From: Isochrysis galbana
Lineage: Eukaryota > Haptophyta > Isochrysidales > Isochrysidaceae
Reading direction: 5' to 3'
Assembly (NCBI GenBank): GCA_018136815.1
Contig: CM030931.1
Span: 2,657,801-2,721,800 of the forward strand
DNA: 64,000 nucleotides
Shown: positions 1 to 11,257 of the stretch, piece by piece
Layout: each line of letters begins with the position of its first letter
Numbering within the stretch: the first letter of the stretch is position 1
Notes under the pieces: generated by a model
What the model saw: the letters and a program-made list of their open reading frames with translations, nothing else
Told to the model about the DNA's origin: nothing
Database searches by the model: none
Position numbers and translations under genes: made by a program

Positions 1-493
1 CACGCGATGCCAGACGGGCGCCGGACGGGGATAGAAGAACGCTGTCTTGGCTAGGAAGAGCAAAGTATTCTTGAGATCAACAGGTCTGTGCTGGCTAGCT
101 TTTGACTTAGTTTGCTCCGAAATGTACAACGGAAGGAAAGAGCACAAGGCGAGCCGAGGGAACAAATACATTGGGAAAATCTTGTCTCAGCATCAGTCTT
201 GAGTAATGAGAGTTGGCAAGTCGCAATCATAGAAGGCGATGGCGCCGTTGCTCTTAGCAGGGGTTTGTGCGCATGAGCAGCGCTCACAGATATCCACCAT
301 TGAAGCTGCTACATGGAAGAAGAGCTAAAGCAACGGAGAGTGATCGGCTCCGCGCATTCGGCCACATTCATGGACCTCTAAGCCAACATGTGGACGAATG
401 TGAAGTTGCTCAACCGCCGCGTTGTCGCACAAGTGCCTCGACGAGAAGCGGCATGACATATTGCCGGTTTCTTCATTTGGCGATATCAATCAT
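1..493. other. Gene-free stretch downstream of the hydrolase-DUF1116 gene
   Basis: Only short frames without recognisable motifs are present. It probably contains the 3' untranslated region of the minus-strand gene ending at 494. No repeat seen elsewhere in the window occurs here. Confidence 0.5.
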
Positions 494-2900
494 CTAATCG
501 AGCCTCGCCGCAAGAGCCTCGCAAGCGCTTGCAAACGCGGCCAAAGGCGCGCGAGAGACGCCCGTGCCAATCTGTCCAATTCCCGCCCTTTTATGCGCTA
601 TGCCTGTGTTGATGGCCGGTCGAATGCGTCTTGACACGACGAGGGCCACGTCGAGTAGCATCGGAATACCTTCAAAGTCAAGTGAAGGAATCTGCAGCTC
701 AGGCCAAACCCCACGCGCCGCATAAATGCGCTTGGCCTCGGCGGTGTACTGGAGTGCGAGCTTTGCGTTGCCGCCCACGAATGCCATGAGAGCTGGAGCG
801 GCGGCGGTAGCTGGCGCTCCTAGGCCAAGCGTTTCTGTGATGGCGGAGTCGCCCAGATCGAGCGAGGCGTCTGCTGGTCCGTACCCGGGAAACCAGACAG
901 CCGAGGGAACTGGAGGTGAAGGGGCGAGATGCCAGTTCTGTGGGTCGCCTGCAACAGTCAAGCCGAACTCCACACCATTTCGCGCCATCGCAGTGGCAAA
1001 CGTGCAGTGCTCAAGGCCTTCGATGGCATCGAGCGTGAGCTTACACATGCTCATCGCCAGATTAAGCCCGAAGTGCGCATTTTGTGACAAGAATTGAGAA
1101 GCTTCCTTGACTGCAGCCGCGGCGGAAGCGGACTTGACGGAAAGGTCAATAAAGTTTGGCGAGAGAGCTTGGTGGATGAGCATTGTGAGCGCCTTACACC
1201 TGGAAGTGCCAATGGGCATCGAGGTGAGATGATCGAACGAGATGATATGGTGTGATGACGTCAAAGCAGCACATGGTACAAGTATGGACGCGTGCAGTTC
1301 GAGGCCCCACGAACCTATTGTGACCGTCATCACCCATCTGAAGTGCAGTCGCAAGCAACGGACGCAGACGCAGCCCGCCTTTGGCAACCACAGCCGAATT
1401 CAGTGTTGGTCCCAAGGTGTTGCATATCCAGCGCAACCGGTCGATGACCTCGTCTGAATGAGCGCCAAAGCGAAGTACCTTTCCTAGACCTTCGTTGATT
1501 GAGCAGAAGGCAGTCCCGTTGGTCGATGCAGAAGCATCGATCACCACGAAAACGGGCATTGAGGGGCAGAGCACGCCAGACATAGGGCCGACAGCCTTGT
1601 GGTGGTGGCATGGCTGTAATGTGAGGGACCCTGACATAGCAAATGCGGCGGCAGCCTCAGGGTCCGCAGCCCAACCCTCGAGCAGTATGGCGCCGATGAC
1701 CGCTCCTTGCATCGGACCGCACATACCCTTGAACCCGTCTTGAACAGGTGGGCCCGCGTGGAGAATTGTCTTGGCACCGTTCTTGAACACTTGGACCACA
1801 TCGCGCGCTGGTACTACTGCCTTTAGCATGGGGTCTACGTTGGCAATAATATCTCGTGCGGTAGCATTAGACGCAGCTACAATTGGCGACGTGAGCAGCC
1901 TTTGTGCGGCAGCACGAGCCGAAGCCGGTATGCTATTTAGCGGAGCTGGCGGCTCCAAGCAGGTGGGAACTGACATTGCACTCGCAGCCGACACATGCGA
2001 GCGGTCGACGTATTGCTCGCCATGGACATCTAGGCGCATGACGCCCACGGCGTGCGCTTGAGACGGACTAGTAGGATTAGCACACACAGTCGAAGGCGAG
2101 CCTTCTCCGGCCTCCTCATGTGGAATATTGGCCGATGCTGCCTTGGGATTGGCCGTGGCAGGTTTTGCACCAAGGCTCAACCGGGACGCATTTCTGCCTG
2201 CTTCGATTGATGCGATGACTTCGGCAGCACTGGCTGTCCATCCCGCGATACCGCCCTGTGCCACAATCATGTTCATGGTTGCTTCCTTGAACTCTGGGAA
2301 ATACGACTCAGTGGCGTCCGTCACCATGAGGCAGTCATACCCGCGGTCGTTTGCTTCACGGATGGTAGTCTGCACGCACACTTCTGTCGTGACGCCCGTC
2401 ACAAGTAGATGCGTGATGCCCAGCCGCTTCAATTCGGCCTCCAGGTCGGTGTTCCAGAAGGCGCCCTTACCAGGTTTGTGGATGACGACCTCGCCCTCAA
2501 CAGGCGCCATCTGCTTGACGATCGCATTGCCTGGCTCGCCCTCTATGAGGACACGGCCACGCTTCTCGTCGAGCACCTCGCCAATCGCAGAGCACCGCCT
2601 CTTCTTGGCGGGCGGCAGGTCGCTTAGGTCGGGCTTGTGCGCCTCGAGCGTGTGGAAGACTGGCATGCCGGCCTCGCGTGCGGCTTGCAGCAGCGCGGCT
2701 GCAGGGCCGAGCGCCGCCTGCAGCAGCGAGACCTGGTTGCCGAGCGAGTCGCCGAAGCCGCCCGGCTCGAGGAAGTCGCGCTGCCAGTCGATGTTGAGCA
2801 GCGCCAGTCGCTCGCATGGAGCAGTGAAGCAGAAGGGCTTTGCGGTCCGAACCGCCAGCAACGACCCCTCCGGAGCGCTCTCCACTGATGTCGTCGCCAT
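494..2900 (-). CDS. Biuret-hydrolase-like cysteine hydrolase fused to DUF1116 (AllG/YlbE-like) domain, two exons
   Basis: The model joins 2900-1315 and 1199-494 across a 115-bp GT-AG intron (1200-1314) and gives 763 residues. Residues about 20-235 are an isochorismatase-fold hydrolase. The expected catalytic triad is visible as Asp38 (NIDWQRDF), Lys142 (HKPGKGAF) and Cys175 (TTEVCVQTT), and the surrounding motifs resemble bacterial biuret hydrolase more than isochorismatase. Residues about 330-763 match the DUF1116 family, known in bacteria as AllG/YlbE, a subunit of the oxamate transcarbamoylase of allantoin fermentation; MQGAVIGAILLEGW, INEGLGKVLRFG and MGDDGHNR are typical. A low-complexity linker separates the two. 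Both activities act on ureido or carbamoyl compounds, so a role in ureide nitrogen use is plausible but inferred. The ATG at 2900 was chosen because the frame upstream runs into a poly-Gly stretch encoded by a C tract. The splice joins the DUF1116 frame without a gap. Confidence 0.85.
1200..1314 (-). other. Intron of the hydrolase-DUF1116 gene
   Basis: On the minus strand it runs from AATAG|GTTCGTGG to TTCCAG|GTGTAAGG. Removing it fuses two open frames so that the DUF1116 domain continues in phase (Arg codon split after the second base). Its 115-bp length matches the other introns in this window. Confidence 0.8.
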
Positions 2901-3207
2901 GTGGGGCGTCTCTCTCCCCTTCGCCGCCCCGGGTGTGGTGGCAGCTGCTTTGAAACTACGTCTCCGATGTACCCCCCTCCCCCTCTCCCCCCCCCCCCCC
3001 CCACCACCACCACCACTCGCACTCAACTCGCGGTTGGTGGGGGGTGGGGTGCACACAGAAGAGGCTGGCTCCCTCTAAACTACTAGACTACTGGGGGGTG
3101 CAGGGGATGCGGGGCCCCACCGCGCCGTCCCCCCGCCCCCTCCGCCTTTAGGACGCGTGGTCGCACTCAGCTTGATTTCGCCTACTTCACATTAGAGTAC
3201 AGAGACT
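2901..3207. other. Promoter side of the hydrolase gene, with a C tract
   Basis: This separates the minus-strand hydrolase start from the Harbinger element. It holds a long C homopolymer followed by CCA repeats (about 2988-3018) and a second C-rich run (3128-3145). No core promoter element could be recognised. Confidence 0.4.
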
Positions 3208-3585
3208 CGAGGGTTTTTGAGGGGTCCGAAAGGCGACTCAACAGCGAGTCAACGCGAGGATTTCGTTGACTCACTGTCGTTGGGAGACTGTTGAGAGGCC
3301 GCGACTTTTTTCCGCCAGTGGGGCTGTGTTGACTCGCGAACCGCTCCCAACGGTGACTCAACAGGATGGCGGGAGACGCTCCGGTGAGCCGCGTGCCGCT
3401 CCCCTTCCCAGCTTGAGCCATGGCCAAGGCGGAGCACGGGCCCCGCGCGCCGTCCCGAGGCATGAAGCCCTGCACCTGCGGACCGCTCGCGCGCGAGGCG
3501 TGCCGCTCGCGCGCTCCCGCACCCGATCCACATGTGCCGGCAGCCGAGTGCAGAGCACTGAGTGCCTCGTGCCACCTCGCGTACC

Positions 3586-5087
3586 ATGCCCGAGGTGAAG
3601 GAAGGTGCCTGCGCGCTCACCGCTGACGGGAAGATTCATCTTTGTGTTGCAGGGGAGGAAGGGACCGACCAAGAAGAAGTGGCAGTGGACCACGCAGCGG
3701 CGCATCATGTTGCTCACACAGGTGAGCACAACTGGCGTCAACGCATTCCTCACATCGAGGGATGTGCCGGGTCAGTCGCAAGTGGAAGTGTGGACCAATG
3801 AAAGCACGGGGATCCTTCCCGTGCTCTTCAAAAGCCACACCGGTGAGTTCGAGCCGGGGCCGAACGAGGAGCACCCCACCCACATTTCGACGATTGCCGC
3901 AATGAAGAAGTGGCTGAAGGTGTGCGCCGCCAAGCTTGCCCGCTCCCTCTGCGTTGGCACATTCATGTGTTGCATTGCACGCGAGCTTTGTGGATGAATG
4001 AAGCGCGGCTAGTAACGAGGTGCACCCGCGTACGCAGGACAATAAGCACCTCTACACCCAGGGGCAAGAACAGAACGAGCCCGTGGACGTGGACCATCCG
4101 ACGGAAACAACGGAGACGAAGTCCGAGGTGCCACTCTCGGAGTACGAGACCCTCATTGTCGAGGTGGCGGAGCTGCAGCGCGAGGCCGAGCTTTACTCCG
4201 AGAATCAAAGGGCGACGAGGGAGGCGGAGGAAGCCGCGCGAGCCGCGCAAGATGCCGCTGCAAAAGCGGCGTACAAGCAAGTGAGCGAAGAAGAGTTGCA
4301 GGTGAGCCCCCGCTCGTGCTGCACACATGTACGCTTGTGAGCTCATGTACCATGGCACATGTGAGGTGTGGTGTTTGATCGTGACACCTTGGTCTGCCTA
4401 CTGTGCTCACAGGCTGCCCAGCAAGCTGGCGCAAGAGGCCAAGCTGATCTCTCGAGCGGCTCGACAGGTAGCGCTGCGAACTCGAACAAGTCGGACGACA
4501 TCCCCGACCGCATAGAGTTGGAGGAGTACATCATGGAGTACGCCACAGCGGAGCTAATGGAGGAGTGCATCACGGTGGAGGGCCTCGTGCAAGAATCAGC
4601 CAAGTGGCCCGACGGATTCAACTTGGAGGGCCCCGACGACGACGGCAAGTACTTCTTCGTGCGGAAGCCGGGCAAAAAGGGTAAGTGCCCCAACGGAAAC
4701 GCAAAGGGTCGAGCTGCGGAGAAGGTGCGTGACGAATTTGACGGCATATTGGTTCAGAGGAAGCGTGAGCGTGAGGAAGAGAAGGCCGCACAAGCCGCGC
4801 GCGACGAGGCTGCCCGCCGACGTGACCACCGCGCTGAGGTACGCGAAGAGCGCGAGATGGCGCAGATGGAGTCCAATGCTAGACGCGAAGACGAACGGTT
4901 GCAATTGCTCAAAAGCGAGTTTGAGCACCGCGCCAAGATGGAAGTGGCCCGTCTGGAGGCAGAGAAAGTGGAGAGCGATCGCAGGCACCGGCGGGAGGAG
5001 GAGCGCAACGCCCGTGAGGAGCGCCGGGATGAGCGACTCATGGCAGTGTTGGCCGCCCTCGCTCAGAACCACAAGTCCAGCGCGTAG
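3586..5087 (+). CDS. Harbinger accessory protein, Myb/SANT-like N-terminus and C-terminal coiled coil (tentative exons)
   Basis: The best model joins 3586-3594 (start ATG, uncertain), 3653-3919, 4038-4301 and 4413-5087; the last two junctions are well supported (AAG|GTGTGC to ACGCAG|GAC, and CAG|GTGAGC to CTCACAG|GCT) and keep frame. The N-terminus is basic, KKKWQWTTQRR, followed by acidic and Trp residues resembling the Myb/SANT-like DNA-binding proteins that Harbinger elements use to import and guide the transposase. The middle is acidic with a conserved-looking LEEYIMEYATAELMEE segment. The last 110 residues are a highly charged coiled coil (E/R/A-rich), probably for oligomerisation. The first intron would be only 58 bp, so the first exon may lie elsewhere. 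An AATAAA signal sits about 180 bases after the stop. No family could be assigned beyond this role. Confidence 0.6.
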
Positions 5088-5268
5088 ACGAAGCAAAACG
5101 TGAGTGTAGGCGCGAAACGGCTGTTGCGTTGGGGCGGGTTGTGTGCTGTGCACTGCGTACTCGCCTGGGGCTTGAATCTTTGTGCTATTGTAGGCATACC
5201 GTACGGGTGCTCAAGAGAAATGCGCATGTGAAGGCGTACACACACCTAACGCAATTCTAAAAAGCATG

Positions 5269-5278
5269 AATAAATAAA
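5269..5278 (+). promoter_or_regulatory. Polyadenylation signal of the Harbinger accessory gene
   Basis: AATAAATAAA occurs about 180 bases past the accessory-gene stop and just before the GA microsatellite. Position and sequence fit a poly(A) signal; not tested. Confidence 0.45.
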
Positions 5279-5324
5279 GTCATGGATGGAGCGCGCGTCG
5301 CTCCCTTATTCTTTCGCTTGACAC

Positions 5325-5765
<441 letters not shown>

Positions 5766-6091
5766 AGGGGGGGGGGCTGCGTGCTGGGATTTGGTGCTTA
5801 TTCCCCTCATGTGCCGGCCATGTGGTTTGAAAGCTAGGGGTTTCCCCCCGGTATGTCTCCCTTGCCCGTCGGTCACCTGCTGCTGTTGCCCCCTACCTCC
5901 TACCTCTACAGTTCACAGTTCCCTGTCGGGAAGCGCTCCCGTCAGCGTGCTCTCATGTAAGAAACCGACCGCCGTGTGGTTCCGTTGGGCCCCCCATTCG
6001 CGTTGCTACCTGTCACGAAGAGGTTTGCGCCATTGGCAACTTGTGAGGCCCACATGCAGGTAATATAATATAATATTCACATCTTGCACAA

Positions 6092-7399
6092 CTAGCAACT
6101 AGCACAAAGGTACAGCTTCAGCGGATGAGCACGCCACACCCCCTGCCATATACGTCTCCAAAGGGGGGGGGGCACCCCAAATTTACTGCTGATGATGCTG
6201 CCATAGAGACACGTGTGCATGTTGGTGAAAACATTCGCTACCCGCAGGTATCCTCCGACATCGCGACGGAACGTCTGAACCGACCGTGTCACATCTAGCC
6301 AGGGCCATAAACTCGATATCTTTCCAAAACCCCATTCGACGCTTACGCGAGCCGGCGCCATTTGCTTATTGAAGTGAGCCTGCCATTGAGTGAGGTTGCT
6401 GCCCCTGTACATACGATAAACATACGCAGACATGGGGTAGGCGGAGTCACCGAACAGGCAAAATGTACGGCCGAGACCTGCACACACGCGCTGCATTATT
6501 TGCAGAACGCCTGAGCTGCGCAAGACGAAGGAATCATGACGCGAACCGTGAATGGGGCCGTATGGCCATGGCTGAATCCCATTTGGGAAAACAATCCCTT
6601 GGATCTTCACACCATGGCACCGCTTATGCCCAGAGTAGAAAGGGGCTTGACCTCGCACGGGACGCGCAACCTTCCACAGCTTACCGTCAATGAAACCAAT
6701 CAAATTGGGCAACGGAACACCGCATGCTGCCATGGCTTCCGAGAAGCGAGGAAACAAGCCAGCGAACGACGAGAAGCTTCGGGAATCTAGGAGGTGGGGA
6801 AACTTTTGGTGCACGTGAATAACAACCGCGGCATGTGCAGCACTAATGGCTGCCTCACTGCGGCCAAGCTCCCATGTGAGCATCACCGCAGCTCCTGAGG
6901 TCAGAAGGGAGTGAGCGTGTGAGAAGAAGGAGTGCGCGAAGCTTGATGCGGCAGGTGAGACAGCATCTATCTCACCTGCGTGCCTGAATCTGCGCAACGT
7001 GATCAAGATAGCCTCCTCTCCACTCATCAGATGGCCTCCGCGCAAACGGAGGCCCGCAGGCATCTGGAGCGCATCAACAAAGCGCCGCAGGTCCTCGAGG
7101 CGCACGCCGAAGCGCGCGTACACATCGCGCACCACTACCTTCCTGCCCCCGCCAGCCCTCGCCGCCTCGAGCTCCAAACGCGCGATGGACATGCGCTCTG
7201 GGCCAATGCGCGAGCGCGTGGTCCGCATCAGCGGCTCAGCCGCGACAGCCAGCAGCAGGACTTCCCAAAAGTCATCCCCTGGCGGACTCAGGCCCAATCG
7301 CGCCCTCTTCCGCGCCCGCTCGTCTGCCTCGTCCATCGCCAGCAACATCGCCAGCTTCGACCTGCGCAACTCCCGGGCGGTGTATGGCCTGGTGGGCAT
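6092..7399 (-). CDS. PIF/Harbinger transposase (DDE_Tnp_4), 435 aa, uninterrupted
   Basis: A nuclease-type transposase of the DDE_Tnp_4 family. Candidate catalytic residues are Asp238 (FIDGK), Asp318 (GDSAYP) and Glu355 (RVSVEWGFG); the family motifs YSGHKRCHGVKIQ and GSRHDSF lie between them. The N-terminal 110 residues are basic and helical and may bind DNA. The frame is open from ATG to stop with no intron, and all three acidic residues are present, so the protein may be functional or only recently silenced. It reads towards the accessory gene, and both genes sit inside the inverted repeats. Confidence 0.93.
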   Translation of the reverse strand: MPTRPYTARELRRSKLAMLLAMDEADERARKRARLGLSPPGDDFWEVLLLAVAAEPLMRTTRSRIGPERMSIARLELEAARAGGGRKVVVRDVYARFGVRLEDLRRFVDALQMPAGLRLRGGHLMSGEEAILITLRRFRHAGEIDAVSPAASSFAHSFFSHAHSLLTSGAAVMLTWELGRSEAAISAAHAAVVIHVHQKFPHLLDSRSFSSFAGLFPRFSEAMAACGVPLPNLIGFIDGKLWKVARPVRGQAPFYSGHKRCHGVKIQGIVFPNGIQPWPYGPIHGSRHDSFVLRSSGVLQIMQRVCAGLGRTFCLFGDSAYPMSAYVYRMYRGSNLTQWQAHFNKQMAPARVSVEWGFGKISSLWPWLDVTRSVQTFRRDVGGYLRVANVFTNMHTCLYGSIISSKFGVPPPLWRRIWQGVWRAHPLKLYLCASC

Positions 7400-7574
7400 G
7401 GCCGCCGCGCTCTGCCGGGCCGCCTAGAGCACACCGCGTGTTGGGTACTTTCGCCCCCCCGCGAGCGAACTCGGCCTTTTGTGAAAGGGACTCAACAGTC
7501 ACTCAACGGAGAAGAAAATCCTGTTGAGCCCCCCCCCGTTGAGACCCTGTTGGCACCTTCAAAATCCCTCTACT

Positions 7575-8790
7575 AAATCATCAGATCTCTCCTCCCTGCC
7601 CGCCCTCTCCTCCTCTCCCCCCCGCCGTGTCCCCTTCTTGCATTGCCCCGAGCGGGGCGCAGCGCCCGCCACAAACAAAAATAATCGTGACTTCCGGACA
7701 TCCCACACCCAGGAAACGCGGACCGGAGGTCCGGAGCGGCGCCGACGGGCCGACCCCAGTGACGTTAGGGCATAATACGCCAACACTATTTTCTTCAGCT
7801 CCCTAAAGGTGGCCGGGGGCTCAGCGCACGCCGCTCGGGCCTGAGCTGCCACAGGCTCCGGTTGGCCTTCCTAGCTAGGCCGTCCAAGGGGGCCTAGACG
7901 AGTGCATATGTATGTCCAAGCTGCTCACCTGGACTCGTGCCGCGCTCGCCGCGGTGATTCCCATTGCACAATTGGACAACGTCAAGCCTGCGCGCTGCAC
8001 GCTCCCGAGGCACGAGAAGTAAGCGCGGGCCAAGGAGACAGGGGTTGTGCGAGAACGTTCACGCACCCATTTGGTCCACTTACACTTACAGCTGCTGAGA
8101 CTACTACTAGCTACTAGGTAGGAGGTAGGTGTTCACATGATTTTCTGAGGAGGGGTGTTCACGAACTGTTCATATTCATATCCGAAAGTTGGGGTGTTCA
8201 CATGTGTTCAAGTGTTCATATAGTGGTTTCCTACCGAGATGCAAAAAAAAAAAGTTGAGGCCCAGGACGCACACAAGGTGCGCCCCGGATTCGAACTCCT
8301 CAACTTGCAGCCCACGACGGGACTGCTGCACACTAAGCGAGGCTGAGCATTCGCCGATGCTCACACGGCTCAGAAGTAATATGTCGCATTCGCGATCGAC
8401 CTCGTTCGCGGCTTTCGACTTTACTCGTTAGGCGTTCTACGCGCCGCTCATCACGTCTTCCGTCTTGCTTGGTTCGGCGTTTGGCGCGTGGCTCTCTATC
8501 CATTCGGATTTATTGTTTCATTCGCTCTTCGGATTCATTCGCGCTTCGCTCTTGGCTCCTTCGGTCTCGTTCAGGATTGCTCTTCTGCCTTTCTCGTGGC
8601 TTGTTCGGAGCTCTCCGATGTCCGTTAGGTTCTCTTCTTTCCTCGCGGGACGCTCGATCCTAGCAGGGGGGTGTCGCATTCGCGAATCGACACTCGTTAG
8701 GCTTCGCTCTTCTCTTCGTCGTTCGTCGTTCGGCATTTATCGTTATAATTCTCTCGTTCTCGTTCTCGGTCAAAAAAAGCTTCGCTTGGA
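7575..8790. other. Intergenic, no gene recognised
   Basis: A C-rich zone (7590-7660), an inverted CCGGA-rich patch near 7690-7745, and short GTGTTCA repeats (8129-8220) are present. At 8270-8310 a GGATTCGAACTCC motif resembles a tRNA T arm on the minus strand, but no cloverleaf can be folded around it. The stretch 8380-8790 is skewed to TTCG/CTTCGCTC words. Confidence 0.5.
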
Positions 8791-8792
8791 TG

Positions 8793-8885
8793 CATGGGAT
8801 CGTGGGTTGTGGAGCGCTCTCTCTCTTTCTCTCGAAAGAGAAGGGAAGTTTCCCCACCTTTCTTCCTCCCAGGCGCCTCGCAAAT
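8793..8885. repeat. Dispersed repeat, copy 1 (pair with 14186-14280)
   Basis: About 90 bases closely match 14186-14280: GATC-TGGGTTGT-GAGCGC, a CT-rich run, then GAGAAGGGAAGTTTCCCCAC, CTTTCTTCC and AGGCGCC. The GGGAAGTTTCCC core is a palindrome. The flanks are unrelated, so this is a dispersed element rather than a local duplication. Confidence 0.85.
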
Positions 8886-9523
8886 AGGTTTAATTTGCTA
8901 TCTTCCCTGCGCTTCTTTATCTGCTTCTGGGGGCAATCAGGTTTAATTTGCAATCTCATCGCATCTTCCCCTTAGGCACATCGCACTTCTCTCGTCTTAT
9001 TCGGTAAGTCTTTTGGAATTCTGCGTAGCAAGATTGCCTCTCGTTTCCGTTATGGTGCGATTCCCCTTCCAGACGGGATCGCCGACAGATCGCCTTCTGA
9101 TCGTCGTCCGTCGTCGTCTGGCGTCTGGCCGGAGTGTTTGGGTTTGATTTCAGTCGAGTTATGTGAGAAAGTCGTGGGGCGAGAGTCGGAGTGTTTTCCT
9201 GGGTGTCGTTGTCCGTCGTCCTGTCGTCAGTCGCCATCCGTCGCTCTCGCTCTCGTCGCTCTCGCTCTCGTAAGTAACACTCATACCCTACAGCCTCGCC
9301 TCGCCTCGCCAGCCCCTGCCACCACAGCCCTCCTCACACTCACCCTCGCCTCTCGCCACTCGCTCGATGTCGCTCTCGCCGCCGTCCTCGCCCTCGCTCA
9401 AGCCTGCCTGCCCGCCTTCCTCTGCTGACGGGCTTCAGCCCGTCAGCACCTCCGAAGTCTCCTTAGCCGCGCCTGCCGCCGGCTTTGCCCCTTCCTCATT
9501 GACCTCAGGCCCTATGGGCCACT

Positions 9524-9693
9524 CCAATTCGTCAGGCGCTCGGCAAGGCCCCTCCCAAACCGTGCGCCCGCTTCATGCAAGGCCTTTGCCTGCGCAATAA
9601 GCGCGGGGTACGCTGCAACCTTTCGCACGAGATTCCCGGAGCATGGATCGACAACAAGTGCACTATTCGCTGCCGGGCGGGCGTACGGGGCAT
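9524..9693 (+). pseudogene. Orphan CCCH zinc-finger coding fragment
   Basis: One frame reads a CCCH finger with spacing C-x7-C-x8-C-x3-H (KPCARFMQGLC, then GVRCNLSHEIPG), followed by more Cys-rich sequence. The frame upstream does not start with a supported ATG, and downstream it runs into a GCGAAACTT tandem repeat. It may be one exon of an unseen gene or a relic of a mobile-element protein. No other domain is visible. Confidence 0.4.
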
Positions 9694-9754
9694 CATGGCG
9701 CCGCAGCAACCAACTACATTTAAAATTGCATGTACGAAATACAACTCCTCGAAA

Positions 9755-9850
9755 GAGACGCGAAACTTGCGAAACTTATTGCGAAACTTGGGTGGATTGG
9801 TGCGAAACTTTGCAAAACTTTTGCGCAAAACTTGGGGGGGTCCGGCACGA
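9755..9850. repeat. Degenerate GCGAAACTT tandem repeat
   Basis: The word GCGAAACTT (or GCAAAACTT) recurs about seven times at irregular 9-20 base spacing, including GCGAAACTTGCGAAACTT. It follows the CCCH fragment. Confidence 0.8.
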
Positions 9851-10361
9851 AACTCTTACCAGGCTGGTTACCAGGCCCTATTCCCTCCTTACTTCTACTA
9901 ACCCCACCCTTTGTAACTGTCGATCGCATCGGCTCTCCCGTCGTATCGTCGCCCCCCTCCCTCCGCATCGTCGCTCTCCTTTCGGCTTTCTCTTCCTTGT
10001 TTTCCACTCTCCGTGTTTCCCCGTTCGAGTGGTCGAGTGGGGGGAATAAGATACGTGAATGTGGGGGCCCGCATCAACCTCTCACTGTCCTCACCGCGCA
10101 GGAAGAGCGGGCTCTCGTCGAAACATTCAAGATGCAAAATCCTCAACGACATCAACATGCCATGATCGATATGCACGGCCAGGGCGTCGACAGATGGTTC
10201 TCGTCGAAAGTCTTCGGCTGCGGGTTTGCCGTCTGCGCTCAACCTCGGCCGCAAGTACATATAAGCTCTCGGTGAACGCAAAGCGCGTGCTCGAACGAAC
10301 GTCAAGACCCTAGGCCTGAATGGTTTGCTCTTTTTTTTTGCGAAGTACATGCAACTCGGAG

Positions 10362-10422
10362 ATTCGAATTCGGGATTCGGGATTCGAGATTCGGATTCGG
10401 ATTATTATTCGGATTCGGGGGC
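10362..10422. repeat. GGATTC tandem repeat
   Basis: GGATTC/GAGATTCG units recur about eight times, some as GGATTCGGGATTCG. It lies 300 bases upstream of the Dabb gene. Confidence 0.85.
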
Positions 10423-10721
10423 GCAACGGCGCCATTCCGGACCCAGGACCAGGACCACGCGTGAGACGAGAATGTAAGAGGTTTGTTTTACTCCTGCAGA
10501 GGTGTGTCAGCGTCCTCGAGACGTCATCGAGATCGATATCGAGACAGTATTGAGTCTTTGTGAAGCCACCTGAAGTATTCCAGTAAAATATCGTGTTTTC
10601 TAAATCTACAATTTTTTTCTCATGTCATCTTTTTATAAGGTTTTTCGTCGACCACCTCATCTCTCCTTTTACTGTAGGGTATTCTCTCTGGGCTGCCAGC
10701 GGATCTCGCGTCACTGTCGAG

Positions 10722-11257
10722 ATGGGCCGCCAAGCCGTGGAGCACATCGCCCTCTTCAAAGTAAGCCGCGACCTGAGCGAAGCCGAGGTCGCCGGCATCA
10801 TGACCCTCAAGCAAATCCCTGGCGTGCTATCAGTATCATGCGGACCCAACATCACCAACCGATCACTCGGATACAACTATGGTGCGAGTGTGCCCTCTCA
10901 TCCTTCTCCTCATCGACATGAGGGTGACGCTTCCCGCTTTTGTACATGGCTGGATGTCCCTCATTTGTCTTGATGGGGTCGACCTCCCAAGGCCAATCTC
11001 TACACTTCTCTCTGCTTGCCACAGGTGTGGTGGTACGATTTGAGAGCAAGATGGCTGCAGCGGCATACCAGTCGCATCCACTGCACGTTCATCAGATTGA
11101 GGTGCTAAAGCCTCTTATGCTAGACCTCCCGGACCCTCTTCTTGTCATGGACTACGTTTTTGACCTGAAGGAATGTCCCTTTGGCTGGAAGTCGTTTTTG
11201 GTCATAGGTGCTGCTTTCGGGGCTTTGTGCACGCTTGCAGTCCTGCGCCACCGATGA
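10722..11257 (+). CDS. Dabb (stress-responsive A/B barrel) protein with C-terminal membrane anchor, two exons
   Basis: Exons 10722-10881 and 11025-11257 give 130 residues. The splice is TATG|GTGCGAG to TTGCCACAG|GTGTGG, with a split Gly codon that restores GYNYGVVVRFES. Family features are VEHIALFKV near the start, the GYNYG-VVVRFES strand pair, and YQSHPLHVHQIEVLKPL, the usual YxxHPxH stretch. Dabb domains dimerise as ferredoxin-like barrels and occur in plant stress proteins and polyketide cyclases. The last 20 residues (SFLVIGAAFGALCTLAVL followed by RHR) form a hydrophobic segment with a short basic tail, which suggests a tail-anchored membrane protein; that is unusual for this family. 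The ATG at 10722 places the barrel's first strand at residue 5; an upstream coding exon ending near 10676 cannot be excluded. Confidence 0.85.
10882..11024 (+). other. Intron of the Dabb gene
   Basis: 143 bp, GTGCGAG to CCACAG. Removing it joins the two halves of the Dabb barrel in frame. Confidence 0.85.

Noticed and set aside
2901-3056. Upstream start at 3056 for the hydrolase-DUF1116 gene
   Set aside because: The extra residues come from a C homopolymer (poly-Gly) and have no counterpart in the paralogue.
2128-3078. 316-codon plus-strand frame opposite the hydrolase gene
   Set aside because: It is the antisense shadow of the hydrolase domain; the same shadow appears opposite the second copy (26137-26865).
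8262-8360. Possible tRNA gene on the minus strand (GGATTCGAACTCC as a T-arm signal)
   Set aside because: The bases on each side of the loop do not pair into a T stem, and no acceptor, D or anticodon stems can be drawn.
10059-10313. Possible helix-turn-helix transposase start (LTAQEERALVETFKM)
   Set aside because: Only one short motif; the continuation lacks the rest of the domain and frames on the other strand are equally open.
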